From NCBI GenBank assembly GCA_036971615.1, contig JAYKKR010000009.1, positions 1,240,001-1,304,000 on the forward strand: DNA of 64,000 nucleotides, read 5' to 3'. The translations under genes were made by a program, and so were the position numbers. This DNA comes from Amyloporia xantha. Its lineage: Eukaryota > Basidiomycota > Agaricomycetes > Polyporales > Adustoporiaceae. Under the pieces are notes generated by a model. That model saw only the letters and a program-made list of their open reading frames with translations. It searched no databases and was not told where the DNA came from. Positions 23,715 through 35,813 of this stretch are shown piece by piece; the stretch's first letter is position 1, and each line of letters starts with the position of its first letter.

Positions 23715-26016
23715 ATGGACGAATGGATCCGTGAAGAAGAGCAGGGGGCGGCCATAGCAGGTCTGAGTCACCAGTACTATTGTACGTCTATCATCTGTCG
23801 GCATGATATTATATTGTTCGCACTCTGGCAATTGCATGCTCCTCGTGACTGAATGCACTGAAAAGGCAGGGAAACCGGTCTTGATGACCGCGACGATTCA
23901 GCTGAACGTGAACAGCTGTTATATGGGGGCCCGGATGGTGGGACATATGCGAATTCCATGCAGGGTCTATCAAAGTCATTGACTCGGAGCCGTGGAAATC
24001 CTCGCGTCGAACATCTCTTTGATACATTCAGGGGATTCCACAAAGTACGAGTGCGATGACCCTTCCTGTCTTCCCAGCTGATGGTATCTCGTCTCCGCCA
24101 GGGCGAACTTGATCTTACCGGACGCAGCGAGCGACGCTATCGATCATTGATGAAGCTGATGATACCGTTTCTGGAAGACATTGAAAGGGTACAACAGCAT
24201 ACCACGAAGTTAGCGAATACTCGTCTTCTGAAGCCTTGGGTCCTAGTCAAATACGTTATTGATCCACAAGCGATCTGGGCGGAAGTCAGGGCCAAGTATA
24301 AGCTCCATGGCTGTCCCATTGGAGGCCTCTTTGAGTCAGCTGGTAGGTCACCAATCGTCCTATACTCGATGTTCAATGATTTATTATGTGTCCGATCGCA
24401 AAATAGACGAAGTCAGAAAGATGTTGGCGACCAATTCACAACCAAAGTTCCAGTCGCTGAATCTTGCTGACTTGCCTCCGGAATTAATTTATCGTATTAT
24501 GAATCTCGCTGGAGTTCATGATGCACGTCTGCTGGCGGCCACTTCTCGTGGGTTTCATGAGATCGCCCGATCTTACATATATCGAGTGCGTATACATTCA
24601 GCTTTTCAAGTTCGAATGACGTGCTTATCCTGTCATTTTTCCATCTTTCAAGAGCCGTGAACTCACGCTGATGTTGCCTACTGTTTACATTAAACAAGAC
24701 CACACCGAACGTATAGTACTCTGGGACCAAACCCGTGAATATGCACGCAAATATCGTCAGACCTTCTTGGCGGGTGTTCATTTCCTCCTTTGGCGGCCCG
24801 ACATCGTCAAACAAATTCAGAAATTTGCAGTTGGAGGCTGGTGGGAAACTGGCACTATGCAAGGTGCAGGACTTGGACCCGGCTCAGATGCTCACGCAGA
24901 GTTTTTTGAGCCCATTTGGCACGGCATCGAAAGCATTCTTCCCATTGCATCCAATCTTGCACACCTGGAGCTCCACAACGTACCAATCTCGAAACCGATG
25001 GTCGTGGCTATGGCTGCGATGTCGAACCTGCGAATGATCAATCTATACTACTGTGATCCGTCACCCATCACACACGTCCAATTGCCCTTGTTACATTCGG
25101 TGATAAATGTGACACTGACTTCTCAAGGAAATACTCGCGCCGACTGTCTTCCATTTATTTGTCTCCTGCCGAATCTGCGTGCCTTCTCTATGTTGGGCTT
25201 GGAATGGGACATATACCGGTTATCTCCCGACACCCGCAGTGTAAACCATTCTCATCCCTCGCACGTATCATTCTGATGAATCTCCACCATGAAGAGGTGG
25301 GACGGCTGAGTACTTGGATTCGCACTGCAAACCAGGGCAACCAAGGACTCCGTCTAACACACTTCAAAGTGAAAACTGGACGTGGTCTAGGGAGTGAGGA
25401 TGTGATGGATTTACTATCAGCTCTACGTGGCGCACCTCTTCATACCCTAGTCCTGGATGGGTTGTTGTACGCGAGTGCAGCTCTCTTCGACCAGATCTCA
25501 CAGACGGCCCCTGGTCTACGTTCCTTGACCCTCATCGGCCGGCACAATGTGTGGCAACGAAAGGAAAGACAAGGTCCTTGGCGAGGTACGACGTGGGACT
25601 ATGCCAGATGCCTCGCAGTATTCGAGCAGTTGCAGCATTTTGGGTGGAACTTCAGTCTCGGACGCACTCACGAGGGTGCTATCGGGGATTTGCCTGCAAT
25701 GGAGAAAGGCTATCCTAAGCCGTTACGGACAAGATCTTGGGATTTGTTGCCAACAGAATACGAGGATTCGCACGCAAGTGAGTTCGATCAGTGCCTTGGA
25801 AGGCTATTTGCCACATACTGTCCGAGCTTGAACTCGCTCACGTTCTGGAGAAGGTATGACCACCTGAGTGAGCTATTAGAAAATATAACACTGGTGGTAG
25901 GTCAGACGGGATCATGGGAAGCTGTGGAGGACTGGGACTTTGAATTGTGGGATGTTGATAACCCGATTGAAATCGTCACGTCCGAGAATCCATGGATTCT
26001 GCATGAGACTTCCTGA
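23715..26016 (+). CDS. F-box/LRR-like protein (frame break near 25.24 kb)
   Basis: Reads from ATG at 23715 (MDEWIREEEQGAA) through about five exons. The N-terminal 150 residues form an extra helical region (PNSMQ... LMKLMIPFLEDIERVQQHT) not seen in the other F-box genes here; then comes the F-box LNLADLPPELIYRIMNLAG and leucine-rich segments (LAHLELHNVPISKPMVVAM, LRMINLYYCDPS). Around 25230-25260 the frame must change by one base: upstream text ends LGLEWDIYRLSPDTR, downstream continues CKPFSSLARIILMNLHHEE in the next frame and stays open to TGA at 26014-26016. The only GT-AG intron of fitting length (56 nt, about 25240-25296) would remove conserved-looking text. So the gene is either frameshifted or has a base error. 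Introns: one after 23780, 24045-24077 (33 nt, short), one near 24342-24405 and one near 24584-24654. Confidence 0.7.
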
Positions 26017-26478
26017 CGAGACGATATTCCGTAAACAGTGTTCTTGAACCCCAGTGTACAATTTCCCTGTGTTAGGTCATAGTACTAGTAGCGAGCTATA
26101 TCGACAGGGTATGTATATATACTAAGAACTCGACAAGTGTTCCGATGTTCTTCAGCAATGTCCGAATTATGTGACTTCCTGCTACCAAAAACAATGGTGA
26201 ATGACAACTGCGACAGTTGAACAGGCATACATTGTCCATCTCCCATCAACGTTATGCATACAGCGGCTATATGCATAGCAACTCCGGGGCACATCCACAC
26301 ACTCTGTGACAGTCCAGGCTGTTAATGTCCATGTAAACGATCACGAAGTTCATAAGGCCGAAATGGCTGTCTAGAGTGAACTTGTGAAAATTACAACAGC
26401 GCGATATGCGTGCACGTCATGTAGTAATGGGGACAGGTTAACACTGTACCGCATATATATCCAATACACATATGATCT

Positions 26479-28082
26479 CTATGTTTCTCTCCGTCCGTCA
26501 TACGCAGGCGGAGGGGCGGTCATATAGCTTGACGACCATGAGTCATCGTGTTCTGATGCTTCCTCACTCTGCACAGTGGGAATGGGATCAGGTTGCTGTT
26601 CAACGAATTCCGCTCGACTTCGATAGCGCTGGGGTGCTAGCAGTGCAAGCGTCTTTGTTATTCTTTCATCCTGTTCGGGGGCTGGGGAGACATTTGCGGG
26701 TAAATATGTTATACCCGACGCTGTATAAGGTTGCTGAGTGGGAAGAACCACTAAAGATAGTGATGAAGACGCATAGTCGTTCATTAGAGGCGATGATGCT
26801 GAGGTGCTGGAACCTTTTGGTGAGGGGAGACATGTATCCGCAGCATTCACCATATACGGTGAGGCTACATGGGGCGACATTGGGTCAGAAAGCAGCACAT
26901 GAGAGTGAATGTCTGGCTATATCGTAGAGAAATAGCTCACACGAAAGTTCCGGCTTCTGGGATCGTTGCCTGCGACCTGGGTTTTCGCCTTTCGATACTG
27001 ATTTGACGAACACTCGTCTTCGCCAGAGCAGAAACAATATAACGACTAGGAGCATGAATGCGACCACGCCGACAACAGGCCCGACTATTTTTGCCACATC
27101 GCTGTGCGCACTTGACGTCTGGTCTGCAGAGCTATTGGCAGTCACGGTTGCGCCCGCCAAGGTGGTTGTGCCCGCCGCCACGGTCGCGCCCCTCAGCGTG
27201 GCCGTGTCCGCCACCGTAGTGGCGCCCCTCATGGCCGATTCGTCCGGTACTGTAGTCATTCCCAGCACCGTCACCGTGTCCGCCATCGGGATTGTGCCCG
27301 CCATGCTGGTTGCGCCCACCACCGTGGTCCCACCTGCTATCGTGGTCGTTCCCGCCACCGTGTTAACGCCCGACACCTTGATCGTGCTCGCCACCGGCGT
27401 GGCCGTGCTCACAATCGTAATTGTGCCCGCCACCGTGATTGTGCCTGCCACCGTGGTTATGCCGGCCATAGTGGTTGCGCCGGCCATCGTGGGTGAGCTC
27501 GTATAAGAGCTAGCGCTTGAACTCAGAGTATATCTTTTTCAGTTTAGTGAGCTTTCGAGAGCCTTGAGATAATAACGAATCACACGGGTCATACGCACTG
27601 TAGATAGGCAAACTCGACATAGGAGCCTCCCAAGATACCACTACCCACATAGCTCACGGTCAACACATGGCTCTCGTCGCCATCCAAGTCAGATCTCGAC
27701 CACAGAACAGCAGGGATAGAGGCCGCTCCCTTGACAGCATTTGCAGACTCGTCAACAAGCGTCGCGGGCGTGTCATCAAGGGCGATGCTTGCGACCCCGC
27801 CATTAGGATTAATAAATGAATGATAGTATATTGCAGAACCTGTGGAGACAATTACAGCGCGTAAGAAAAATCAAGGGACGGAAGCATACCTTGGAACGAG
27901 AACGAAAATGACGACCCTGGGCCGCCGGCATAGGTGTACTCGCCATCATTCTGGGGCACCCAGTTGCCTTGGTAGTGAATGAGCGAATCCTCGGTAGTGA
28001 CCGTGACATTTGATTGTCCTGCAGCGAGCTGCATTACAGTCCCTATAACGAACGCAACGAGAGTGAAGGGAAGAGTAGACAT
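26479..28082 (-). CDS. Single-pass membrane protein with hexapeptide-repeat stalk (copy A)
   Basis: Start ATG at 28082, stop 26481-26479. Signal peptide MSTLPFTLVAFVIGTVMQLA with cleavage near AAGQS; an extracellular part with probable beta structure (HYQGNWVPQNDGEYTYAGG; SAIYYHSFINPNGGVASI; SYVGSGILGGSYVEFAYLQ); then a Thr/Ala/Gly stalk of about 19 imperfect hexapeptides; then a membrane helix (IVGPVVGVVAFMLLVVILFL) stopped by WRRR; then a cytoplasmic tail ending TAPPPAYDGRRET. Exon ends: 28082-about 27893 (donor GTATGC), exon 2 from about 27846, exon 3 starting at TATACT with acceptor aaaaag near 27527. The last intron, near 26920-26990, could not be fixed. The design resembles cell-wall sensors (Mid2/Wsc-like stalk plus helix), which is an inference; no enzyme motif. 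Confidence 0.75.
27140..27490. repeat. 18-bp coding minisatellite
   Basis: About 19 imperfect tandem units of 18 bp encode (V/M/I)AG(T/A/I)TT-like hexapeptides in the stalk of copy A, for example MAGITTVAGTITVAGTIT. The duplicated gene copy B has a single such unit (TTMAGATATA), so the array expanded after, or was lost since, the duplication. Confidence 0.9.
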
Positions 28083-28803
28083 CCTAGCAGCCTTCACGGT
28101 CACCCGAGGGCGCGATACGTAGACCCTTGTCAGCTCTTTCCATCAGAATTTCACGTTCCTGTAAGTGTTCCAGCCTAGTACTATGCACTCTGTCAGCGGG
28201 ATTGATTGTTGTGCGAGGTCGTGGGAGGGACAACATTGACAGATTGACCATCATATGATATAGGTCTCTGATGCTGTACTCGGACGATTCTTTGAGGAAT
28301 TCGACAGGCGCCAGGGTCAGATCTGTCAGTGGCTGGGCGAAGGTAGAAAGACTTCCGAACTCACCCATCAAATGTAGAAGACGACTAATATTACCAGTGA
28401 GTAATTCACAACTTTCCGCACCTAAACTGCGTACCTGCGAATGTGATCGCATAGAGTAGCATATTTCATCCTCTTTTGGGAGCAGGAAACGGTGTAAATG
28501 TGGTGAATAACCATCATTATTAAGCGGACGTCAGGGCTGAAACGTTGACGCCGCTGGCAGAGGGACATTCAGCTTTCGCAATGCACATTCCAACTTCGGA
28601 TTTCCAGCGTTCAATACGTACGATCGAGATCTGACGCAGCATTCGACCACTGCAGCTACCGGGATCCCAAACAGAGCGCGCCGATCGTCATGTGTGGGAC
28701 TGGGCACAAGAATACTACTGTACAAAGATCTCATTATTAGTATAACAACGGGCTTGTGTAAATAGCTAGCGATTGTGCGTCCACGATTCAACGAACACGC
28801 CAC

Positions 28804-30985
28804 GCTCTCTGTGACAATCCAGTCAACACACGCGTAGCCTTGCAGAGTAAAATCATGTGATAGTTACAGCGTGCGCCGTATGATTTATCGGCGCTGGCCA
28901 CCTAACACGTAACTGCAGTAATCCGGACACGCATGTCAGCACTGTACCGCTCGCATATATATCCAAGAAAACATATGATCTCTCTATGTTTCTCTCCGTC
29001 CATCATAGGCCGGCGGAGGAGCAGTCATGTAGCTTGTCGACCATGAGTCGTCGTTTTCAGGTGCATCCTCACTCTGCACAGTGAGGTTGGGATCAGCTTG
29101 CACCGGTACCTGCTGTTCTACAAGTTCCGTGCGGCTCCGATAGCGCTGGGGCGCCAGCAGTGCAAGTGTCTTCGTTATTCTTTCATCCTGCTCGGGAGCT
29201 GGGGAGACATTTGCGGTCAAAGACGTCATAACCGAGGCTGTGTAAGGTTGCTGAGTAGGAGGGACCACTGAAGGTGGTGATGAAGACGAAAGATCGTTTA
29301 TTACTGGTGACGAGGTCGAGGCGCTGGAGCCTTTTGGCGAGGCGAGGCTTGTGTCCGCGATCTGCACAATATAGGGCGTGGCTACATGGGGCAACATTGG
29401 AACAGAACAGAGCACATAAGAGTGGACATCTGGCTATATCGTGACAAAAAGAGCTCACAGGCAAGATCCGATTTGTGAGAACGTTGCCTACGACACGGGC
29501 TTTCGCTATCCGACACCGATTTTGTACGTCTTCGCCACAGCAGAAACAACACGATGACCAGTAACACGAATCCGACCACGCCAACAACGGGCCCGACGAT
29601 TTTTGCTACATCGCTATGCGTACTTGACGTGTTGTTCGCAGAGGTACTGGCAGTCGCGGTTGCGCCCGCCATCGTGGTTGAGCTCGTGGAAGAATTCGAG
29701 TTGGAGCTCGAAGTGTACCTTTTCCAGTCTAGTGAGCCTTTGAAAGTCTCAAGATGATCCATCAAGCCACAGGTAATACGCACTGCAGATAGGCGAACTC
29801 GACATAGGATCCTGCCAAAATGCCACTACCCACATAGCTCACGTTCAACACATGGCTCTCGTCGCCGTTCAAGTCAGATCTCGACCATAGAACGGCCGGG
29901 ACAGAGGCCGCTCCTTTGACAGCGTTCGCAGACTCATCGACGAGCGTCGCAGGCAAATCATCCAGGACGATGCTTGCGATCCCGCCATTAGGATCAATGA
30001 ACGAATGATAGTATATTGCCGAACCTGCGGATATGTCAATCAACATCGCAACATCGCAAGAAAACGACCAGGGGCGGAAGCACACCTGTGAAAGAGAACG
30101 AAAATGACGACCCTGGGCCGCCGGCATAGGTGTACTCGCCATCATTCTGGGGTACCCAGTTGCCCTGGTAGTGAATGAGCGGATCCTCGGTCGCGACCGT
30201 GACATTTGATTGTCCTGCAGCGAGCGGCACTACAGTCCCTATAACGAAGACAACGATGGTGAAGGGGAGAGCAGACATCCTGGCAGTCTTCACGGTCATC
30301 CGGGAGCGCGACTTTCAGCTCTTTCCATCACGGCTTGCTTGAAGCAGTTTAGTCTATGTAGGACCGAGAACTTTGTCAGCGAGACTGATTGTTGAATAGT
30401 TTTCGAGGTCGTTGACAGATGGCCATCATATCGAGGCTGCAGCCGCTGCACGAGGATTTGTCGTCTAGATCCGGCGGCTACCAGGGGTCGAATCTGTCGG
30501 TGACTGCGCGGAAGTAGAAATTATTACAGTCAAAGGGAACTCGAGCAGAGCCTCATAAGTAGCTCATCGAAAAGAAAAGTGATATTACCCGCGAGTAATT
30601 CACAGCTTTCCGCACCTGAACCATGTATTTCCAAATTGTTCGCAGAGATTGTGCGATATTCCATCTTCTTTTGGGAGCAGGAAACAGCGTAAACGCCGTC
30701 AAGAATCATCATTACTGAACGGACGTCAAGGACCAAGGTTGACGCAGCGTCCAATATATATTGAATATATACGATCAAGACGCGGTATTTGACCACCAGC
30801 GTCTATGCAAGTACAGCACTGCAGTCACCCGGATCCCACAGAATGCACGCCAGGACATGTCATGTGTGCCATATTCATAGTTCATAGTGACCACAAAAAT
30901 ACTACTGTACGATGATCTTACTAGTACAACAGCGTGCTTAAGTAGCTAGCGATTATGCATCTACGGTTCGACGAATACGAGTACA
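28804..30985 (-). repeat. Tandem segmental duplication, unit 2
   Basis: Second unit of the direct repeat described for 26303-28803; it is shorter mainly because it lacks the minisatellite. Confidence 0.85.
28984..30278 (-). CDS. Single-pass membrane protein (copy B)
   Basis: Start ATG at 30278, stop 28986-28984. Paralogue of copy A with the same order: signal peptide (MSALPFTIVVFVIGTVVPLA), extracellular segments NWVPQNDGEYTYAGGPGSS and YYHSFIDPNGGIASIVLDD, a short Ser/Asn/Thr stalk (YTSSSNSNSSTSSTT), a membrane helix (VGPVVGVVGFVLLVIVLFLL) and a tail ending TAPPPAYDGRRET. The second intron (donor GTGCGT, acceptor aaaag before TACACT near 29707) restores YLQYTSSS in both copies, which supports it. 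The tail intron is uncertain: the strongest donor/acceptor pair would leave only 29 nt; a donor GTCG further upstream would give about 65 nt in both copies. Role unknown; cell-surface sensing is a guess. Confidence 0.75.
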
Positions 30986-31332
30986 CAGGAGATGGGGCCG
31001 GCTGATGGAGACAACAACAGTAAGACGAGATGGTACAGAAGGAAAAGAAGGGGAGTCGAGAGAACAATGCGGATGGAGAGGAGTGCTATGGTACTTGGCT
31101 TGCTACACGTGATGATACAAATGCACAGGGATTCGGAAGCGATGGGTGATGAATGCGAGAGGAGCGGGGAGGAAGGTGGTTGGAGAACGAAGAGGGAAAG
31201 GGCCATGTAAAGAATGAGGAACATGGACCCAAGGTATTTGACAGATTGCGGGCGTCGTACAACAGAGGAAGGTGCGCGAGTAGAAGTTGTACAGCCCGTC
31301 CATCCGCTTCAAGCAACGGCGTTGCGAAGCCT
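30279..31332. other. Flank of unit 2 and intergenic region
   Basis: To about 30985 this is the 5' flank of copy B and matches the flank of copy A. The rest lies downstream of the Pps1-type gene. Small open frames with the shared text GAESCELLxGNI (minus, 28390-28450 and 30580-30630) occur in both flanks but have no further support as genes. Confidence 0.4.
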
Positions 31333-34300
31333 TTAGTGAAGGTATTTCTCGTTCAGAGCATGCACCTCCTTCGCCAGATATGGCCAGTTGAGACTGCGCG
31401 CAAGTTCGACCCTGAGCCTATCCTCGTTACGGCCTGCACGTTGCCGCGCGAGCTTCACCTCCCACCCAAGGAGGTTGTACAACAGCCTCATGTTGGGCTG
31501 GATGAGAACAGACAGGCGGCGAGAGCGCACAATGAGATAGGCGTCGACGAGAGGCAGACCGAGATGCTTCATCACATATGCGATCTATGCGAACGGACAG
31601 ACTTGAGCATACGCGCAGAAAGACGAAGCCGTAGTACACAACTCACCGTAACCGTGGCACTACGGGACACGCCCACACGACAATGCACCAAGACTTTCCC
31701 GCCTTCCTGTCTCGCTCGGTCGATCCACTCACAGATAGGCTCCAGCTGGGGCTCAAGCGTGTCGATGCCATCATCACACACGCCCTTGATATCAAGGACC
31801 TTGATCCGTCCTTCGCGTTCCTCGATGAACAGCGATCCTTGTCCACCTGACCCTTTGCCTGGGATGAACTGCGCGTTGGCACTAGCACCGGGGAACGCGC
31901 AGGACGGAAGCGAAGCAGACGTGTCGAGAATGGGTGGGGGTACGAGCGCACATTCACCGACTGAGACGACATGTGTGATGCCGAGTGCGTGGAGCATGTA
32001 TGCATTCGAGGCGTGGTTGCTATTAATAAAAAACCAAATTGTGAGTAAATAAAGCACTCAAATGAAGTTATGAACTTGAGAACGCACAGATTGCCCAAAT
32101 ACAAAAACGGCAGCACCCGACTCGGGAAGCTCCCATCGAACCGCGGATCGTTGAACCACGCCTGATGGTCGTACATCGACGGAATAACTGCAAGCGGGGC
32201 GGGGAGAGTGCTCGCACGGGGTCGTCCCATCCCCGCAGCACTCGACGTCAATATGCTCGGAGGTATCGCCTCTTCGTCTGATAGTGAATGCGATCTCGTC
32301 GGCTGCAACCCAGCTGGAATGCCTGCAGGGTGGATGGCCGGAGGAACAGCGAACGACACCGACTTCGCCGCGGGTCGTGTGTACGGTCGCGACCAGTCTC
32401 TCTGACTCTGTGCCTCGAGCGCACTCTCGACATCCCTCGACATCTCCGTTGGACTCTCCACCTCCGACTGCTTTAAGATACTCTCCCCCACCCCTTCCAT
32501 CACAAGGACCACACCCCTGCCCTTACTCCTGCCCTCACCGCCCTTGTCTCTCTCCCTCTCGCGCTCCATCCGGCCTTCGATCTTCCGAAGGACGGGCAGA
32601 TCCGCAGGATACACAAAGAACGAGCGTCGCTTCTCGAGCTGCAGCGTCAGATATGCCTCCGGCAGCGCGATCCTTCGGAGATACATCAGCAGGCTCAGCG
32701 CCAACACCGACGACTCGGTGTACCCATCCGCAGAATATATCAAGATCTTCACCGGACGCGTCCTCAGCGGAATGCGCTCCTGTTCATGCGCTCTACCTGT
32801 CAAGGCCGACACCGATGCAGACGTCTGGCTGGTCGCAGCAGAAGACCCATACGACGAGGACCCAGCAGACCGCGGCGATGCCGACGAGTCAGATGTGGAG
32901 GTGTACGAGGTCGACGAAGAAGGCAAGAACGTCGCAGACGTCGAGCGCGCCCGTGTATACGCGTTCGCCGACGCAGGCGAGGATGACGGGAAGAACGACG
33001 CGGGGAACGCACTCTGCAGCGGGAGCGAGCTCGGGCCGAATCCCGGACCGGACCCGGAGCTCCGGCGCTCGCTCATGCCGGCAGCGGGCGGCGACGATGG
33101 CGGCAGCGGCGCGAACCGCGCTCTCGCAGCCGCGAGCGTGAGCGGTGCTGGCGGTTGAAGCAGGCCCTCGAGGAACGCGATGAACGGGAGCAGCGCATTC
33201 AGCGTCCCGGCGGTGCTCGGCGGCGAGCTCGGGAACGGGAGATGTATCACCATGCTTGCGCTCGGGGGCGGGCGTGGCGGCACGCACATCATCTCCGCCT
33301 CTGCATCCTCCACATGTCTCAAATCCGACAAGCACCTCTCCGCCCACCTCCGCTCCAGCGCACTCAGGTGCTCTTCGGCCGCACGGACGTGCGCGGCGGT
33401 CGGGAACGGCGCAAAGTCGTGGCATTCGATGCATATGTCGTACCCAAGTCCATGCGCGGGATCGTTCGAGCGCCACTCGAACGAGCTCTCCTCTTCTTCC
33501 TCTTCCTCCTCCCCAAACGGTGGCGGGTAGGAGCTAGGTCGGCGCACGCGGATTCGGCGGTCAGGCGGCATCGGCACGTCGTTCGAGTTGCCCAAGAAGA
33601 CCTGGCCGAGCGCCGGATACCAGTGGCTGGCGGTCGTCGAGCCCGATAGTGACTCAGGATCAAACGAAGGGTCATCCTGTACTGAGGAGTCCGCGATGGA
33701 GATGACCTCGGAGGCATGTGTAAGGTCTCGCATCTCCTCCTTCTCCCGTCGCGCAAAGTCGACCGTGTTCGCGCACACCATACTATCCCGGACCTCTGCC
33801 TCGGTCACGTACTTCGGGTGCTCTTCGCCTTCCGCATGCGCATCCGTCGCATCTGTATGTGCAGCGGGGACGTCATCCACGCGCGTGATCAGGTGCGGAA
33901 GCGTCTTCGCCATCTCCGCGGGGCTCGCTTCGAGGACAAAGACATTATACGCAACGAGATGCGACGCAGATTCAGGATACCGCGCACATCGCTCCGCGCG
34001 CTTCAACTCAATAGCGTCCTTGAACTTCTCTGCGAGCGCAAGCGCTGCCGGCGTGTCACCCTTCGGCGAGTACACCACGATGTCCGACAGTGTGGCGAAG
34101 ATGGGCTGCGGAGAAGTTGATCAGCATGAGTGTCGATTCTGTGTGAGAAACAGCCGATACTGCATGGGATGCATACACCCAACACCGGCTTAATTGTCTG
34201 TGCTGGTTGTACCCATCTCATCCCGAAAACCACGCGCATATAGCGTACGACTAAATGGCCGACCGGAAAGATGGAGGAGGGGCCACAGCCCCGGTGACCA

Positions 34301-35813
34301 GACCAAGACGAATCCCATATTCTCCGCATACGCCAGCTGACCGGACCCGGTACCGAACAAGCTAAGCGTATAGCTTGTTCGGCACGCGTCCCACGCGTGC
34401 CAAACGCAAAACTTTAGTCTGCATTCACTTGCGTCAGCCCACCACAATTACCTCAGTCAGCAGGACAGTGATCCACACATGATGTTCACAGCGTCTTCAC
34501 GCCGCATCGAAAACAGATCATCAATGCGCAGAGAAGACGAAGGACGAAATGGATAACGCAGGACCTTATGGAGGCGCCCGACGACTAGCATAGCGCACCA
34601 CAAACATCGTGTGCCTGCTAGTGCCTACGCTAGCGACAATGGCCAGCCCCACCATCGTCCTACTCCCCAACTCGAAAGAACGCACCAGCGTATTGTCACC
34701 GAGGACGGGGATTCTTGCTCTGGGAAGGAGAAGCCAGCCCAGAATAGCGGTACTTCGCGGTCTATCACCCTGGCGCGATCATAGGCACCGGGAGATAAGC
34801 CACCCACCGAAGCAAGATACTGCCTCCGCCGCCGCACGCTGCACCTGAATGGGGAGCACGGAGATCCCCTCTATTCTCTATCTAAGCATAGCGAGAGAGA
34901 GAGAGCGCGCGATGCCGGCACATGCTCCGCACGCATCGCACCCTCGCACTTAGATACCGAAGCGCCCATATATCCGCAGAAGCACGGACGAACAAGGAAC
35001 GAAAGACCAGGACCAGACGACGCACGGACGGAAACGACACGAAGCAGATCGAAGCGAAGCGGGACTCACCACCTGGATGCCAAAGTTCCGGAGACTGATT
35101 CCCTCGGGCACGCGCGGCTCGACGAAGGTGTACGAGACGGAGCCGTCTTCGGCGCCCCGAAGCTGGAGGAGGTCGCGCGGGCGGAAGCTGGAGGTGAGGA
35201 CGGCTGGCGGGGAGTGTGGCGCGTGTCTTGAATGGCCGTGGGGGAGCAGAGGAGGAGGCGAGACGGGGCTAGTTTCGAGAGCGGAGGGCGGGGCCTTGGC
35301 CGTGATCTCTGGTGAGGGACAGCCGGGCATGTCCGGGCTGGGGTCAGAGGGGTCGACGTCCATGGGGACTTCCATGTCCATCATCTCGACGGGGCTGGTG
35401 AGGCTCTCGAGGGAGGACGTCGAGGAGTAGTCGTCGTCGTCGTCAAGGTCGTCGTCTGTGTCTGCGTCTATATCAGGGGTGGAAGCTGCGGACGAGGGTG
35501 ATGCGGGGTCTTCGTCGCAGGCGACCCAGACGAGGCCGCGAAAGCGTGGAACGGTGTGGGCCTGGGGCGACCCTGCGAAGAAGGACGTCTGGGCATCATT
35601 GTCCCCCTCAATGCCATGGAGGAAGGGGAAGAGGGCGCTGTCGGGTGCATGGGTAGTGAGGTAGTCAAGATGGACGCGGGAGAATTGGGATGCAGAGAGG
35701 GCGCGAATGGGCTGGTGGGGAGCGTGGCGGGGCTTGAGGACGGGGAGGGCGTCGAGAAAAGTAGGGGAGTAGACGAGGCCGTGGACGTCGTCGTGTGCGG
35801 GTGCGGAGGACAT
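31333..35813 (-). CDS. Dual-specificity protein phosphatase, Pps1 type
   Basis: Four exons: 35813-35070, 34105-32088, 32019-31647, 31584-31333; 1128 aa. Fungal Pps1 proteins are dual-specificity phosphatases with a long N-terminal region, linked in yeast to S-phase control. The catalytic signature HCRVGVSRSA (HCxxGxxRS/T) is in exon 3 and its C-terminal helices (AYVMKHLGLPLVDAYLIVR, QPNMRLLYNLLGWE) in exon 4; the domain starts at RVLPFLYLGNLNHASNAYML. The N-terminal part has the family's conserved blocks (FSRVHLDYLTTHAPDSALF; FRPRDLLQLRGAEDGSVSY) and a GxxxC-like inactive phosphatase-like segment (IPLRTRPVKILIYSADGYTESS). Between them are low-complexity acidic (EEEEEEEES) and Ser/Ala/Pro-rich stretches. 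Intron 1 is 964 nt (35069-34106), far longer than all others here. Long for the family but without frame breaks. Confidence 0.92.
34106..35069 (-). other. Unusually long intron of the Pps1-type gene
   Basis: Donor GTGAGT, acceptor CCGCAG. It contains two adjacent perfect hairpins (34353-34382 and 34381-34401) and a GA dinucleotide run near 34890. No conserved exon was found inside. Confidence 0.8.
34353..34401. repeat. Two adjacent perfect inverted repeats
   Basis: First: CCGAACAAGCTA (34353-34364), 6-nt loop, TAGCTTGTTCGG (34371-34382). Second, overlapping by two bases: GGCACGCGT (34381-34389), CCC, ACGCGTGCC (34393-34401). Both are perfect. Confidence 0.95.

Larger units (their letters stand above)
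26303..28803 (-). repeat. Tandem segmental duplication, unit 1
   Basis: Direct repeat of about 2.5 kb; unit 2 is 28804-30985. Both start with ctctgtgaca and contain a membrane-protein gene, its 3' flank with gcatatatatcca, and matching 5' flanks (gagtaattcaca, tttgggagcaggaaac, tagctagcgatt). Divergence is moderate, with small gaps. Confidence 0.85.

Noticed and set aside
27003..27506. Plus-strand open frame of 167 codons rich in Val, Thr and Pro
   Set aside because: It is the antisense reading of the 18-bp coding minisatellite of membrane protein copy A.
28084..28452. Minus-strand open frames in the flanks of both membrane protein copies sharing GAESCELLxGNI
   Set aside because: Only a dozen residues are shared, the rest diverges with frame breaks, so the similarity is explained by the DNA duplication itself.
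29430..29470. A 29-nt intron (GTGAGC...CCAG) in membrane protein copy B
   Set aside because: Well below the minimum intron size seen in the rest of the window; an upstream donor giving about 65 nt in both copies is preferred but also unproven.
32208..33649. Several plus-strand open frames up to 285 codons
   Set aside because: They are shadows of the large second exon of the Pps1-type gene, caused by its GC-rich, biased codons.
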